Shown in pieces: positions 23,803 through 35,543 of a stretch of DNA of 64,000 nucleotides. The translations under genes were made by a program, and so were the position numbers. The notes beneath the pieces were generated by a model. It was not told where the DNA came from. It saw nothing but the letters and a program-made list of their open reading frames with translations, and made no database searches. This DNA comes from Paracentrotus lividus (Eukaryota > Echinodermata > Echinoidea > Camarodonta > Echinidae): NCBI GenBank assembly GCA_940671915.1, contig CALNVZ010003426.1, positions 49,626,810-49,690,809 of the forward strand, in the 5' to 3' direction. How positions within the stretch are numbered: position 1 is the first letter of the stretch; every line of letters starts with the position of its first letter.

Positions 23803-24171
23803 TATCAGACCAACAAAGAGCACCTTTTCTTCCCAGCGATCAAAACACCACTTTGATGATGGCAGCTCCTCCCAAGTGATATCCACAAAACCTAGACACT
23901 TGCGTGGGTCATTCACAGAACTTAATTGTGCCTTGCGAGAGGTCGAATTACTAGCAACAAGAGAGGAGCATGACTTGGAGAGACCACTAGACTTTGACAG
24001 GGAGTGATTCCAACTAGAAGCAGAGTTCAGCTCTGCCTTGCCTGAGGCAGCAAGTAAGGAAGTATACGACTTTGAGAGATTAGTCTTGGCCAAGGAATGA
24101 TCCACAGCGTCAACGCCTCCCAGACTTTCACCTCCCCATACCACGAGCGAGTCTTTCGCCTTGCCAACAAC
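23803..24171 (-). CDS. Candidate internal coding exon, Ser/Lys-rich with internal duplication
   Basis: The stretch has 123 open codons between a TAG acceptor (24173-24172) and a donor ATA|GTGAGT at 23803. It would be phase 0 at both ends, matching the exons at 42542-41025 and 20163-19945. The protein begins VVGKAKDSLVVWGGE and contains two diverged copies of a motif like HSLxKxxLSKSxxSLxA about 30 residues apart. It ends in a Trp-rich part (ITWEELPSSKW, then FDRWEEK). No family is recognised. Against it: the acceptor lacks a pyrimidine tract, a better-looking acceptor at about 24225 opens a different frame that stops early, and a SINE-like tail lies 50 bp past the donor. It could therefore be a transposon-derived or decayed exon. 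Confidence 0.4.
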
Positions 24172-27100
24172 CTACACGCAGCCCCTCGTCGTCGTCTCTG
24201 CATGCTTTTAATCTTCTAAAAAAAGTTTGTAGGATAGTCTTGCTTCCTCAGGCTTTGAAAGAGTTCATGAATATTTTTTCTTGATAGTCTATTCAGTCAT
24301 GCTGTAAATTAAATAGTGATAATTTAGATTTAGAGTCTGGAAGGAGGTCTAATTTCGACAACGGTTTTAGAAGCGTGTCCTACATGTAATTTATGCTAAC
24401 TTTTACCCAGGCTAATGTGTAAGCTGACTGTCATTAAGTTAATAGGGTCTGTTTATGTGACACTACTCTACTACTGACTTACATGAACATTTAGCCTCAA
24501 ATTTTAAAGTGCATGTAATATAAAATAATAACAATCGCTCGTAAATGGTGCACATGTATTTTCATAATTTTATATCTGATTCCTGACAATGTACATTGTA
24601 TCTCTAGAAATTATGATTTATGTAAGACATGGGTGCCGTCTGCTTGTGTATTTAAATATGGCTTTAAAAAGTCTATCAAAGAGATGTGATTCTTTTTACA
24701 TAATGGGAAGACTAGACAAAAGAGTCCACCATTTTTTAACAAATGAAAAAAAAATGATAAGTAGAAAAGTCTTTTGTTGAGGCTAATTTTCACCTTATGA
24801 AATTATCCCCTGATTTCCTCTCTGTGGGAGGACGTTTTTCATGATTTCCTTTAAAACAATAGGAATGTGGGTGGGTTTCATGTCCAAGTGTGTACAATCA
24901 CCACATGGGTTCACCTGGGTGCCGTTCACATTACACAAAACTTTCACCAACTTGGCAAAATACCCCCTATGAAATGTATAATTTCAGCGATGTACTTTGT
25001 AAGCGCAAGAGTACATATATGAAAGGGGGGGGGGGTACTTATAATTTTGCATTCAAATTTCACCCTTTTGGCTACATGTATCAATAAAGAATGTCAATAT
25101 TTTTCCTTGACCATTCATAAAGTCCACAAATACATGTATAGTGTTACATTGTAGGCTACACGTAAGTAATTTTACATCCACGTAAATACATCAGCCTGAG
25201 AAACGACTAGAATGTTTAATCTACATTTTTATTTCAAATTTAGTAATTAACTTTATGAAATGCAAACATCTAACATGGATACAATAAATACAATTTTGGG
25301 GACCCAATATGAGGAAATATGTTGTTGTTGCTGTTGCTATTTGGTATTGAACATCAATTAATCATAAATGGTAATAATTTCTTTTGCTGCATATTTTTTG
25401 TTTTATAAGTTCAGAAATTTTGTTAAATATTTATGATCTTCATATATTCAAAATTCTATCCATCCAAAAACATCAGCCACTTTATATTTGACATGCGAAT
25501 TGTGATACTCGGCCATACAAAATCAATATTAATTAATATATCATTCATGGAAGACTTGAGGATGATTTAGACTCCTTCCAGGCTACAATAAATTATTTTA
25601 TCTGAATGTTCAGTAATAAAATGAATATAGGCCTATTGTCACGTCGGAATGGCTTAAATTAGAATGAACTCTTAAAAAAATGAATATTGCAGGATATTTT
25701 CACCCATCTGTGAATGAAGAGGCCAAGGTACATTACCAGTCCTAACAGAAAACAGTAATGACTTTGTAAATTTTGGAAACATGTTTACAGGCTGCCAGTG
25801 TTTAATTCCTATATCTCCCATGATCACCGAACTGCCTACTTTTTTCCTAAATCGCAAGAGAGGCCTTTACGAGCTTATATGAATGGAAATGCCGGATCAC
25901 GACTGTTGAAATTCTGACTTTGCAGCTCATGCTGGGATCAGTATTGGTTTGGAGGTAGTCAGGAATACAGGGGTCAAACAAATTCCATGTACTTCAAAAA
26001 CAGGTACAATCTACTTGCTGAAAGGGCAATTGGATGCCTGGCTATAGCTCAAATTATTGGCCAAATATGGTCTTGTTTCAAATAATTTACATACTTTTTT
26101 ATTGGGAGGGGGGTATTATTTTTTTTACTTTTGGGGTATTATGCATGAATATTACTTTGAGAATGGTGCCATCGTTCTAAAGTCACTCCTTCTATAATTT
26201 TACCATAAATGAGGCAGTTTACAAAGATTACTAAAGTTTCAGTCCAAGTAACCCATAATTTGCATAATAATCACAGTTTTTCTCATATAACAACTTATGC
26301 ATATAAGTTAGTTATCAGAAATTCATATCACAAATTAAGAAAATGGTGGTGATTGTTCATTTCATACAGAACAAATGCTGTGATCCTCTTTCCAACAAAT
26401 CTGTCTGATGATTCACAGCTATTCTATTTAAAAAAGAAGGCCACTAATGGCACTTTGCAAATTCTCATTTTTTGGTTGCAGTCATGATATAATTTCTTGA
26501 CAAATCAGGATTTTGATGTTATTCCAGTTTAATCCAATGTGCCAAATCCCTATGGATCAGAGATTCTCCTCAAAGTGGCAATGCAACACTTGTGGCTTCA
26601 AGCGGAGGTATAGGAGCTTCAAAGAAAATGTGTGATGTGAAATCCAGTCACGTGAATACGTCCGTTAGGTTTTCCAAATAATCCCAAGAGCAGTGAGAGT
26701 GTTCATTTATAATGCATTTCAAATTAAAAACAGTTTTTCTTTTAACATGACATAAAAATTATTGAGAGGTCAGAAGAAAACCTGTCGGTAAAGATTTTGA
26801 GAATAGCGAGTGATCTGTAAATCTGGATTGACGACATGGTGGCTAATAGTAGCTGAAGTTATCTCCAATTCAAGAGCATCTTCTTGGCAGCAAAATAAAA
26901 CTTAGATATCCATGATTTGCAAATAAAACGTGGCTCCGTACATCAGAAATAAATCAGTGGACAGCTCCTCCATTGAAGACAATAAAAGAACTATTTAGTG
27001 ATGTTCATGCAATTTCAAAAAAAAAAAGAAAGAAGATTAGACCATGGCCATAACAATCCGAGACACCAACAAAATGTGGAAAACCTTAAAATTGGCCACA

Positions 27101-27430
27101 CTAACCCATAATAAGAATTTAGATATGAATATTTTCACAATATTGAGCTCCAAAACAATAACAGAAAACCAACTGTTGGAGAGAGGTGGCATTGGACAGG
27201 TGTTGTTCCAACTATGACTGGAGAAAGAAATGATATCATTTTTGTTTTACTCTTGCATAAAACCGGACAAGAATGTCATTGGATGCATCATCGCTAGTTC
27301 TGGACCCACCCCTGATTAATTTGAAATAAATAATACCTTGATTCATCATCCGCATCAGTCAGTAAACAATACACCTCCCTAGTCACCTGGCTAGGCAAGT
27401 GTGTGGTTTCGTTGATTGTGCATTGAAGCC

Positions 27431-27720
27431 ATTTTGCCTTTCTCTCTCTCTCTATCCCCCTCTCTCTCTCCCTCCCTCTATCTATCTATCTCTCTCTCTC
27501 TCTCTCTCTTTTGCTCTCACTATCTCTCTTTCACGCTTTTTTTCCTTTTCAATTTCTCTCTCAATCTGTCTTTCTCTCTTTCTTATCTGTCCTTTGCCTT
27601 ATCCCTCTCTCCACATTTCTCTTAGTTCCTCTCATTTTCTTAATCTCTCTCTCTCTCCCTCTCTTCACATCTATAAAAATCCTCTAACCATCTCCATCTC
27701 CTCTCTCTCCCTTTCCCCCT
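27431..27720 (+). repeat. Pyrimidine-rich (CT)n/(CTAT)n tract
   Basis: About 290 bp of CT-rich sequence has embedded CTATCTAT and TTTCT units. The Ser/Leu/Phe-rich plus-strand frames crossing it are compositional. Confidence 0.9.
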
Positions 27721-28768
27721 TACAACTCCAGAGTATCATTTCTGGGTGTAACCAGAATACAACTTTCTTCATGACAAGCCGTCTGTCTACAGTCTTTACT
27801 GAGTGGGGAACACCTTTCTCACACACTATGCAACAGTGAGTCATGCGCTGGACTTGAAGCCACTTCACAATTTACAGTAGATCTATTGTTGTGATGTGAA
27901 GCCCTTTAGCAAACAATTTGGGATTCACGTTTTTGACTTCCAATGTTTATGAGTAATGCTATACCCTGATAATATCTTACCACAATATCACTTCTCTTTA
28001 GAGTGAAAAGGGTGTTAAATTTATCATAGGCCTACACTTCAACACAGTTCATAGCTTACATCCTTCTAGCCCTCAACCCAGTAAATCCATTGTGACTTAA
28101 AGGGATGCAGTATCATTGAATGATATTCAAATTGCAAACTTTGGATTTAGCTCATTTTGCCATCATGATTATGAACACATAGGTCAGTCTGGTATTCCTT
28201 AAAAATTGCAGTCTACTTGCCTGCACTACTTTCGAGATATCTAAGATTTTATACTCAAATTTTCTAACCCGCCTCGAGACGCTTTACAAAACCGTGTGAG
28301 TTTCAGCGCACGTGGTTTTCACCGCATTTCCTGTTGTCAAGTCGCCGTGCCTACCGGGCGGCTGAGCTTTCAACGGAGCGGTATAAATTAATCATGCGCA
28401 GCCGTATCCTCGGCCGATTATGACAAATACAGTACATAAATGCATTATTCCCAAGGTCAGCAGGTGCAAAACACCAGTTTACACTCTACGTTTTTAAAAG
28501 GACATTTAATAAATGTATGCAAACCTTCAAACACATCTGTTTAGGTACATAATATTATTGGAAAATAAAACTGCATACACGTACATGTACATGTATGACA
28601 ATAATAAAATTTATCTTTAATTACACTGACAATATCTAAAATTCAAAGCTAAATTTGGCTTGTCTAATACTTTCATAACTTCTTTTTTATATCGATCATA
28701 CGAGTTTAATGTAAACAAACCGGTCTGAACATACCAGACTACATATTCATTTTATTTTTTATTTTTTG

Positions 28769-28795
28769 CTCTCTCTCTCTCTCTCTCTCTCTCTC
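28769..28795 (+). repeat. (CT)13 microsatellite
   Basis: A pure CT run preceded by TTTTTATTTTTTG. Confidence 0.95.
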
Positions 28796-29426
28796 AGCTT
28801 TCTTCTCTGCATTGCCTCGTTGAAAATGGGTGTGGTCATCAAACTGTATCTCATGCATACTCTAATCTCAGTTCATACCACAATGTATCCATGCTACATG
28901 TAACATGCATCAAGGCAGATACCGCCAGCTCAGCGACAGAAGGGCTCAACGCACACATTTTATACAGCTTTAAAGCCATTCTGGTTCTCAGACGTAGAGA
29001 TTTATTCATGTTACGAGGAATCCATATCGCTATAATCCACCCTCGCAATTACATGGATTACATACTTGTTGCAAGGCTGTGGTGGACATATGAGAATATC
29101 TAGAGTAATTGCAAACCCGTAGATGTTAATGTCTCCTTTTTGGTGATGGTTTGGCATAATATTTGAAGCCAGTATGGTATGAAACAGTGGCGGATCTAGG
29201 TAGGGGCGCAGAGGACACAGTGAAAACTACTTATTGACTGTACACATTAAAATCAGAACATTTTAGCTGTTCACCCCCTAATTCCTGGATATGCCACTTT
29301 GAAAGGCAGAATAAACATCAGCAGAAAGAGAAAAAATCACTGATAAATATCAATATATTTTTGGGAGCTGCACACATTATTGAAATGGTTCTTGAATAAG
29401 CTTGTTGTCATGAAATGTGGAAGAAC

Positions 29427-29660
29427 TACTGTATTCGCTGTTATTTTCGCGCGATTAATATTTCGCGCTTAGAGGCCGCAAAACATATTTGCGGGTTTTT
29501 AAATTCGCGCTGGATTTATGTACGAACGCAATTAACCCGATTCAAAGCATGCATAAGAAATCATGCTCATATATTCGCGTGTTTTTAAATTCGCGCCGAA
29601 CGATCTTTAGGCGAAATCCGCGAAAATAAATGTACCGCGAATATTTCCACGTTTACAGTA
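29427..29660. mobile_element. CpG-rich MITE with TACTGTA ends
   Basis: The ends are TACTGTATTCGCTG on the left and CACGTTTACAGTA on the right. Inside, TTATTTTCGCGCG pairs with CGCGAAAATAAATG, and GTTTTTAAATTCGCGC occurs twice in direct orientation (about 29494 and 29581). CpG density is far above the surroundings. No clear target duplication is seen. Confidence 0.65.
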
Positions 29661-30993
29661 CCTCAAAGTGATTTATGGACAATAAACCCTTCAGTCTCAG
29701 AGGACAAAATGGACACTGTCCAACAGAATACTGTACTACGAAAATATAAACTGTTGCAATGTGTTCATGAATATTGATTTTGTAGCAAGAATTGCAATTT
29801 TCTGGCCAGAAGGCCTGTGAACATTTCAGAAATGAGGCCAATTTCACAAGTCAATAAAAAGATGAAAACGTCTGGGGGAAAATCAATACACAATTATGTC
29901 TGATAAAAAAAAACAATAAATTATGTATTGATTCACAATAGTATCATGTTGTTTGTAGTGTACAATTTACTTTGTACTATGACACAAAAATGGAGTGGAA
30001 TTGTCACTTTTCTTTAACTGGAGGTTTCCAAACATTCTGACCAGAAGAAAAAAATAAAAAAGTTAAAAAAAATAAGAAAAAGAAATTGTCATTTCACAAT
30101 GCGATATTGTGTTTTTTAAATACTCTGAATAATCACAAAAGAGTGTAAAAAAAAAATCATATTTTGTTCAATCAAATCTAGCGCTCCAATGGTGTAGTAC
30201 ACGAGGCCTTGAGTACCAGACAAACTATGGTAGTCCCATACACATGTTTCTGTGTTTTCCGGTTGACCAAACATGCTGTTTCTGCAAATCAATACTATTG
30301 ATTGTATGCTAGTAAACTATTTACAATCTTCATTATAAGGATATTGAAATGGTTCATACACATACATGTATATGGACATGTATGTTTGAGTAGCAGAATA
30401 TAAAATAAACATTTTAAAAATAAATTGATACAGTATGCACATGATCTTCTGAGATGTATGTATGTATGTGTAGAAGGGAATTAATTCACAACCTAACATT
30501 AAAAAAAAAGAAGAGTTAACACCATTTTGCTTTCAACAAATAACACATACATGTAGTTGTAGGCCTATAGTTTTTCTGACAGATACAAAAAAATGTACAT
30601 GTCCATGTAATTGTTGATCCAGTTTTTAAATGTTTTAATCTACACAAATGACTGCAGCTCTAATAAACATAAAAGGCGTAAACACAAGTAGAAATATTCA
30701 AGCAAACTCTATAAAGTAAACTTTTATACTTTTAAAAAATTGTTTGGGAATGCAACATCAGCTTCCACAATGGATCTGATTCCCGTCACATTGATTAATG
30801 CCTTTGCAAGATTATGTTATCTCTCTTCACATGAATTGAAAATCAATCCCCTCCTCTAAATCTTGACAACCGTATCACGCTCATACAAACTTAAGTTCCC
30901 CTTATTTGCACCACCAACCATCCACTGCCGGTTCCTAGCGCCCCGGCACTGGTTCTCGGTCGGAGGTCAGACCAGGGCCTCCTCCCATCTCAC

Positions 30994-31007
30994 GTTACCA
31001 TGGTAAC
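30994..31007. promoter_or_regulatory. Perfect RFX X-box palindrome
   Basis: GTTACC-AT-GGTAAC is a full consensus X-box, located in a GC-richer patch (about 30900-31020) 79 bp left of a TIR element. Confidence 0.6.
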
Positions 31008-31085
31008 ATTCTTAGAGAGCAGGAAACTTAGGAGTCCGATTACTGATGTTTGTTTGTGAGGAACAGGATGCATTTCATACTTGAA

Positions 31086-31975
31086 AGGTGGATTCACACC
31101 TGCCCGATCTGGAAAAGTTCCCGTAATCTCTGATCGGGTATTTTTACCCCGATCACAAACTACGCGTAATTTTGCAAGTGTGAAACCAAACTACGCGTAA
31201 TATTCCCGAAGATAAATTCCCGTAAATTAGTAGGTACTTCGTCGAAACTACGCGTAGTTTCACCAAGGTCGTGGGAACTTTTGTAGTGTGAACATAAATT
31301 ACGGGAACTTTCTATTCCCCCTTTCTTTTTCTTTTGTATTTCTTTGTTTTTCCTTCTTTCCCTGCTTTTCTTATGTTTTTCCTTGTTTTACCTTGTTTTT
31401 GCTCTTTCCTTATGTATTTCTTTGTTTTCCTTTTTTCCTCTCTTTCCTTATGTATTTCTTTGTTTTTCCTTCTTTCTTCTCTTTCCTTATGTATTTCTTT
31501 GTTTTCCTTCTTTCATCTCTTTCCTTATGTATTTCTTTGTTTTTCCTTCTTTCTTCTCTTTCCTTATGTATTTCTTTGTTTTCCTTCTTTCATCTCTTTC
31601 CTTATGTATTTCTTTGTTTTTCCTTCTTTCTTTTCGTTCCTAATGTATTTCTTTGTTTTTCCTTCCTTCCCCGCTTTTCTTATGTATTTCTTCGTTTTTT
31701 CCTTCTTTCTTCTCTTTCCTTATGTATTTCTTTCTTTTCCCTTCTTTCTTTTCGTTTCTTATGTATTTCTTTGTTTTTCCTTCTTTCCCCGCTTTTCTTA
31801 TGTATTTCTTCGTTTTTTCTATTTCTTCCCTTGTTTATAACTTCGGGTATCTTTCCCGAAAAAGACGGTTCGGGCAGGTGTGAACATGCAAAACAAATTA
31901 CGCGTAATTTGGTGATTGGAAAAGTTCCCGTAATTTACGGGTATTTTTCTCGATCGGGCAGGTGTGAATCCACCT
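31086..31975. mobile_element. Non-autonomous TIR transposon with 24-bp ends and internal minisatellite
   Basis: AGGTGGATTCACACCTGCCC (continuing GATC) at 31086-31109 is matched perfectly and inverted at 31952-31975. GAA at 31083-31085 and 31976-31978 would be a 3-bp target duplication. Subterminal repeats are AAAGTTCCCGTAAT, ACTACGCGTAAT and AGTGTGAA-like units. The middle is a ~39-bp tandem array. There is no coding capacity beyond translations of the array. Confidence 0.85.
31320..31835 (+). repeat. Minisatellite, ~39-bp period, about 12 copies
   Basis: The core CTTATGTATTTCTTTGTTT recurs near 31409, 31449, 31488, 31527, 31566, 31605, 31679, 31719, 31759 and 31798, separated by CCTTCTTTC-type spacers. 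It is the reverse complement of the 9785-10460 array's core. Confidence 0.95.
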
Positions 31976-33354
31976 GAAGACTACATAAAGAGTTACTTTA
32001 TAGCATGGCTTTTCCGCCTAGGTGTACCCTTTCCCAAGTAATGTTTTTTGAAAGTTATACTCTCAACTTATTTGGAGAATGAGGATGCCAATATCTACAA
32101 AGTACTGAAGGTGCTGCGTTATGTCGTTTAGAATGATACAACTACAGTTTGTTATGGTCCATTACTTACTACAGGTCTGTTGTGGTTTGTTGTGGTAGGC
32201 CTACATCATTACTCCATAGAGTTCTTTTAACGGTTTTTGTCAAGTAGGCCTAGATACTTTGGTTTAATATGTTAAATCAGTTGGTCAGAAAGAAAGTTTT
32301 GGACATATTCAAAATTTTCTCTCAAACTGCACTACGTTCTGTACTTTAAAATGGTTTAAGTACATTGTACATGTACATATACAATGTAGGTCTAATTGAA
32401 TGATATTAAACCTGGTTTTGGTAACAAAAAAGGAATCGGCATAAAACGGATCAAATATAGTCTCACGTTGACCACATTGCACTATTAAAGATATGTGTGA
32501 GAGATCTTGTGATATTCCTTTCATGATTTCTGGTGAATTTCAATGAAATTGTTTGAAAGAAACGTTGCATTGCCCGCCTGCTGGAGTTTACGGCATGAAC
32601 GAAGGGTAACGATCGGTGTGTATCACCCACACAAGAGAATCCTCATTGGTTGTCCACATGAATGCTTCATGAACGTTTCATACTTATATTGTCAAATAAA
32701 GACACTAAAACAGGATTTCATGGAATATAATCTTCTTTATTACAGCCGAAGGATTCAATCTTTCATATTATCTAACTGTGAATCCAAATAAGAGTTTTCC
32801 TTCTCTCAAAACTATACACCAGCTTTAACAGCAAAAAAGTTTGAATGCAGAGACTAGCAATGCAACATGTATCAATGGCAAACCTGTTAATTAGCAATAC
32901 GCGTAACTCTGTGTCCTAATGAAACGGACTGTGAATTCATAGAATGATTTGAGTCATAATATTTCAAGAACTCTCCACACTATTCACAATGCACCATGAA
33001 CGTGTTTCATGGTATTGGGAATCCAAGGTCTATTTTCCGCCTACACGTACAGATGAATTGAAAAGATTTTCTGTATTTTTCACCATTTCTCACTCGACCG
33101 GAAAGGCCAGACAAAAAGCAAATCTAAAAGCAATTGATCAAATCACATTGCCTCATTGGTTTGCATCATAATTTATATTAATGCACACAGACTTCTTTTT
33201 CTTCTGGTTAATGTCTTCCTTCAAGTTTGAAGATTTTGCAAACTATACTCAACAGGAATATCACAAGAAAAATACTGTCTAACAGTATCTCAAAGAGTAT
33301 TAATAGTCTTTGATCACATATTGTAAGTTGTTTTTATTTATGTTTGGGTTATTA

Positions 33355-33587
33355 TGCTGCAGTCACACAGACACTTACGTATAGTTACGTTTTTGTTGTT
33401 TTAATCTTATTTTATCTTCTGTTCTATAATTTCTTATATATTTCGTTGTTTTACTGGATGAACGAAATTATCACTATTTCCACTGCTGACTATGACAGGA
33501 AGGCATCCGTGGGGATCTGCAGAAAAGAAAATTAATTTTGGATGCAACCGGACGTAACTCACCGTAAGTGTCTGTGTGACTGTAGTA
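33355..33587. mobile_element. 233-bp TIR element with TA duplication
   Basis: The left end TGCTGCAGTCACACAGACAC and the inverted right end TACTACAGTCACACAGACAC continue through TTACG with few mismatches over about 36 bp. TA flanks both sides (33353-33354, 33588-33589), as in Tc1/mariner-type insertions. No transposase. Confidence 0.75.
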
Positions 33588-33699
33588 TAAGGGAGCTCTC
33601 AAGCCATCTCATCCTCCTTTCATTAGCATATTAAAGCTTTCATGCAGATTCTGTTTGTTATAAGGGAGTTCCTTTTATACCATATCCCCCCCCCCCCTC

Positions 33700-34400
33700 T
33701 TGACTAGATATCAAATTACATCATCTCCAGCAACTCATCATCTTTTCCATCTCATATCGCCTCATCCCAAGGAAGGCATCATCTGGGAAAGTGATGACAC
33801 TAGCCTCCTTTTTTAAGGAAAAGTATCTTACAGGATGGGAACTTCAAGAAAATGAGCTTTGTGACAAATCATCTTTTGGATGGCCAAATTCAAGATAACC
33901 TTAATATTAAGTCATCTCATCATTTTCTTCACTACCTGCTCATCATCATACTTGAAGATCGCATCATCTGGAGAAATGATGAATCTAGCCTCCTTGTGGC
34001 AAAGTAAAGTATCTTCCAGGAAGTGTACTTTTACAGAAAATATGCTTTCCCAATGTTTGATGGCTGAATTTAACACTACCTTAAAAATCAAGTCATCTCA
34101 TCATTGTCTCTAACCTCCTTTTCATCATCTTGAAGATCGCATCATCTGGACAAGTGATGATGCTAGCCTCCTTGTGGCAAAGTACAAGTATCTTTCAGGA
34201 TGTGACAGAAAATTTGCTTCCTCGTATTTTATGACTATAATTTACTTTACCTTAAAAATCAAGTCATCTCATCATTTTCTCTCACCTCCTCTTCATGATC
34301 TTGAAGATCGCATCATCTGGACAAGTAATGATGTTCGCCTCCTGGCAGAGTATCTTGTTGGAGGAGGTGACTCAACATGTTCATTACCAACATGTTTGAT
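33700..34400 (+). repeat. Tandem array, ~171-185-bp unit, about 4 copies
   Basis: GCATCATCTGG starts at 33776, 33961, 34139 and 34310. Each copy continues with AGTGATGATGCTAGCCTCCTTGTGGC-like sequence and ends with AAATCAAGTCATCTCATCA. The copies are diverged. Open frames across it (33880-34560) are interrupted and look fortuitous. Confidence 0.9.
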
Positions 34401-35085
34401 GTCAAAACTAATGAGCAATTCATCTGTCGTTAATGGGCGCTGTAGGTTGCTACCATGCACATTATCCGTAGTCTCTTTATCATCTGGTTGGTCTTCCAAA
34501 TGTTATGCCAGAGGTTTTTTAACTTTATATTTGAAATTTATGAAATATGATTGTTATTAATTATTGAAAATAATTTTGTGCTTCGTAATTGTTGTTTCTA
34601 ACTTCCTTACATGCCTTTTCAATGTCACACAAGGTTTAAAGGGACTCGTAATTGATAAAACATGGGGAAATCACCTTATCTCGGATGAAATAATAACATT
34701 CCAATCAGAGCCTGAGGCGTGTTGCGTAATCTCCAGCGACAACCCGTCTGGAGGTAATCCGGTAATCCTTCATGGCTATAGACTAACTGACCAGAATTCA
34801 GAAGTAAATCTAACCTATGTTTTGTTTTTTAAATGGAGCATTATACAAGTCCTCTCTTTGAATTTATACGAAGAGACCCGTTGAGAGTCTATTGTTGATG
34901 AATCGAGAAACCGAAGCTACTGACCCGACTGACTCACTGCATTCGGCCAACTTCGTCATGTTTGTGCTGTCCGAATGTTAATCCCCATTAGTCCGACCCA
35001 TGCGTAAGCCTGACTGACATTGTGTACAAGTCAATGGAGCTCAGGAAAAACGCGCATTCCCCACGATCTCCGACTTGCGAGGGCC

Positions 35086-35543
35086 TTTAAAGGTAGTGTC
35101 ATCCTTTTTCACAAATTGCGAAAACTAATGCAACTTGGCATAACTTTAGAATATGATCAACCTATACTGTCTATTCAATCTTACTGTCATAGGTTGCCTA
35201 GATCAGTTATATGAAGCGAAAATCTGACTACCAATCTTGACCAGCTCTCCATCAACATCGTTGATATTACAACGCGTGCAGCACGGACCACACACAGCAA
35301 TATACACACGGCGCATCAGCGTGCATTATTCTCTGCGCTAACGGTCAGTAGTTCGCACTGTACGGCATATTTTCGAGGTTCGAAAAAATAGGAATGAATT
35401 TTGATAATCGCAATAATGAAAAACATACACATTTGAGCTTAATCATGTTGTGGGAAGATATGGTCATTGGTATACTACTATATCCTCTCAAAAACTAGAA
35501 ATGTAATATTTTTGCTTGCAAAAGGATGACACTACCTTTAAAC
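35086..35543. mobile_element. TIR element with TTAA at both ends
   Basis: TTTAAAGGTAGTGTCATCC plus TTTT at 35086-35108 is repeated exactly and inverted at 35521-35543. TTAA lies at both termini, followed by AGGTAGTGTC. This fits a piggyBac-type TTAA duplication, or a palindromic terminus that includes it. The inside is GC-richer in the left half, with no transposase. Confidence 0.75.

Larger units (their letters stand above)
24172..29426 (-). other. Intronic span, no exon recognised
   Basis: The span contains the CT-rich tract at 27431-27720, (CT)n at 28769-28795, and an isolated CpG-rich patch at about 28260-28430 in otherwise AT-rich DNA. The patch has no splice-bounded open frame that I can support. 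A TTAAAGGGATGCAGTATCA-type start at about 28096 resembles a MITE terminus, but I could not find its partner. Confidence 0.4.

Noticed and set aside
28260..28430. CpG-rich patch that might be a promoter or exon
   Set aside because: No splice-bounded open frame and no core promoter motif that I can defend; it may be an old repeat.
31288..31977. Plus-strand frames up to 229 codons, Phe/Leu/Ser-rich
   Set aside because: Translations of the ~39-bp minisatellite and the right end of the element at 31086-31975.
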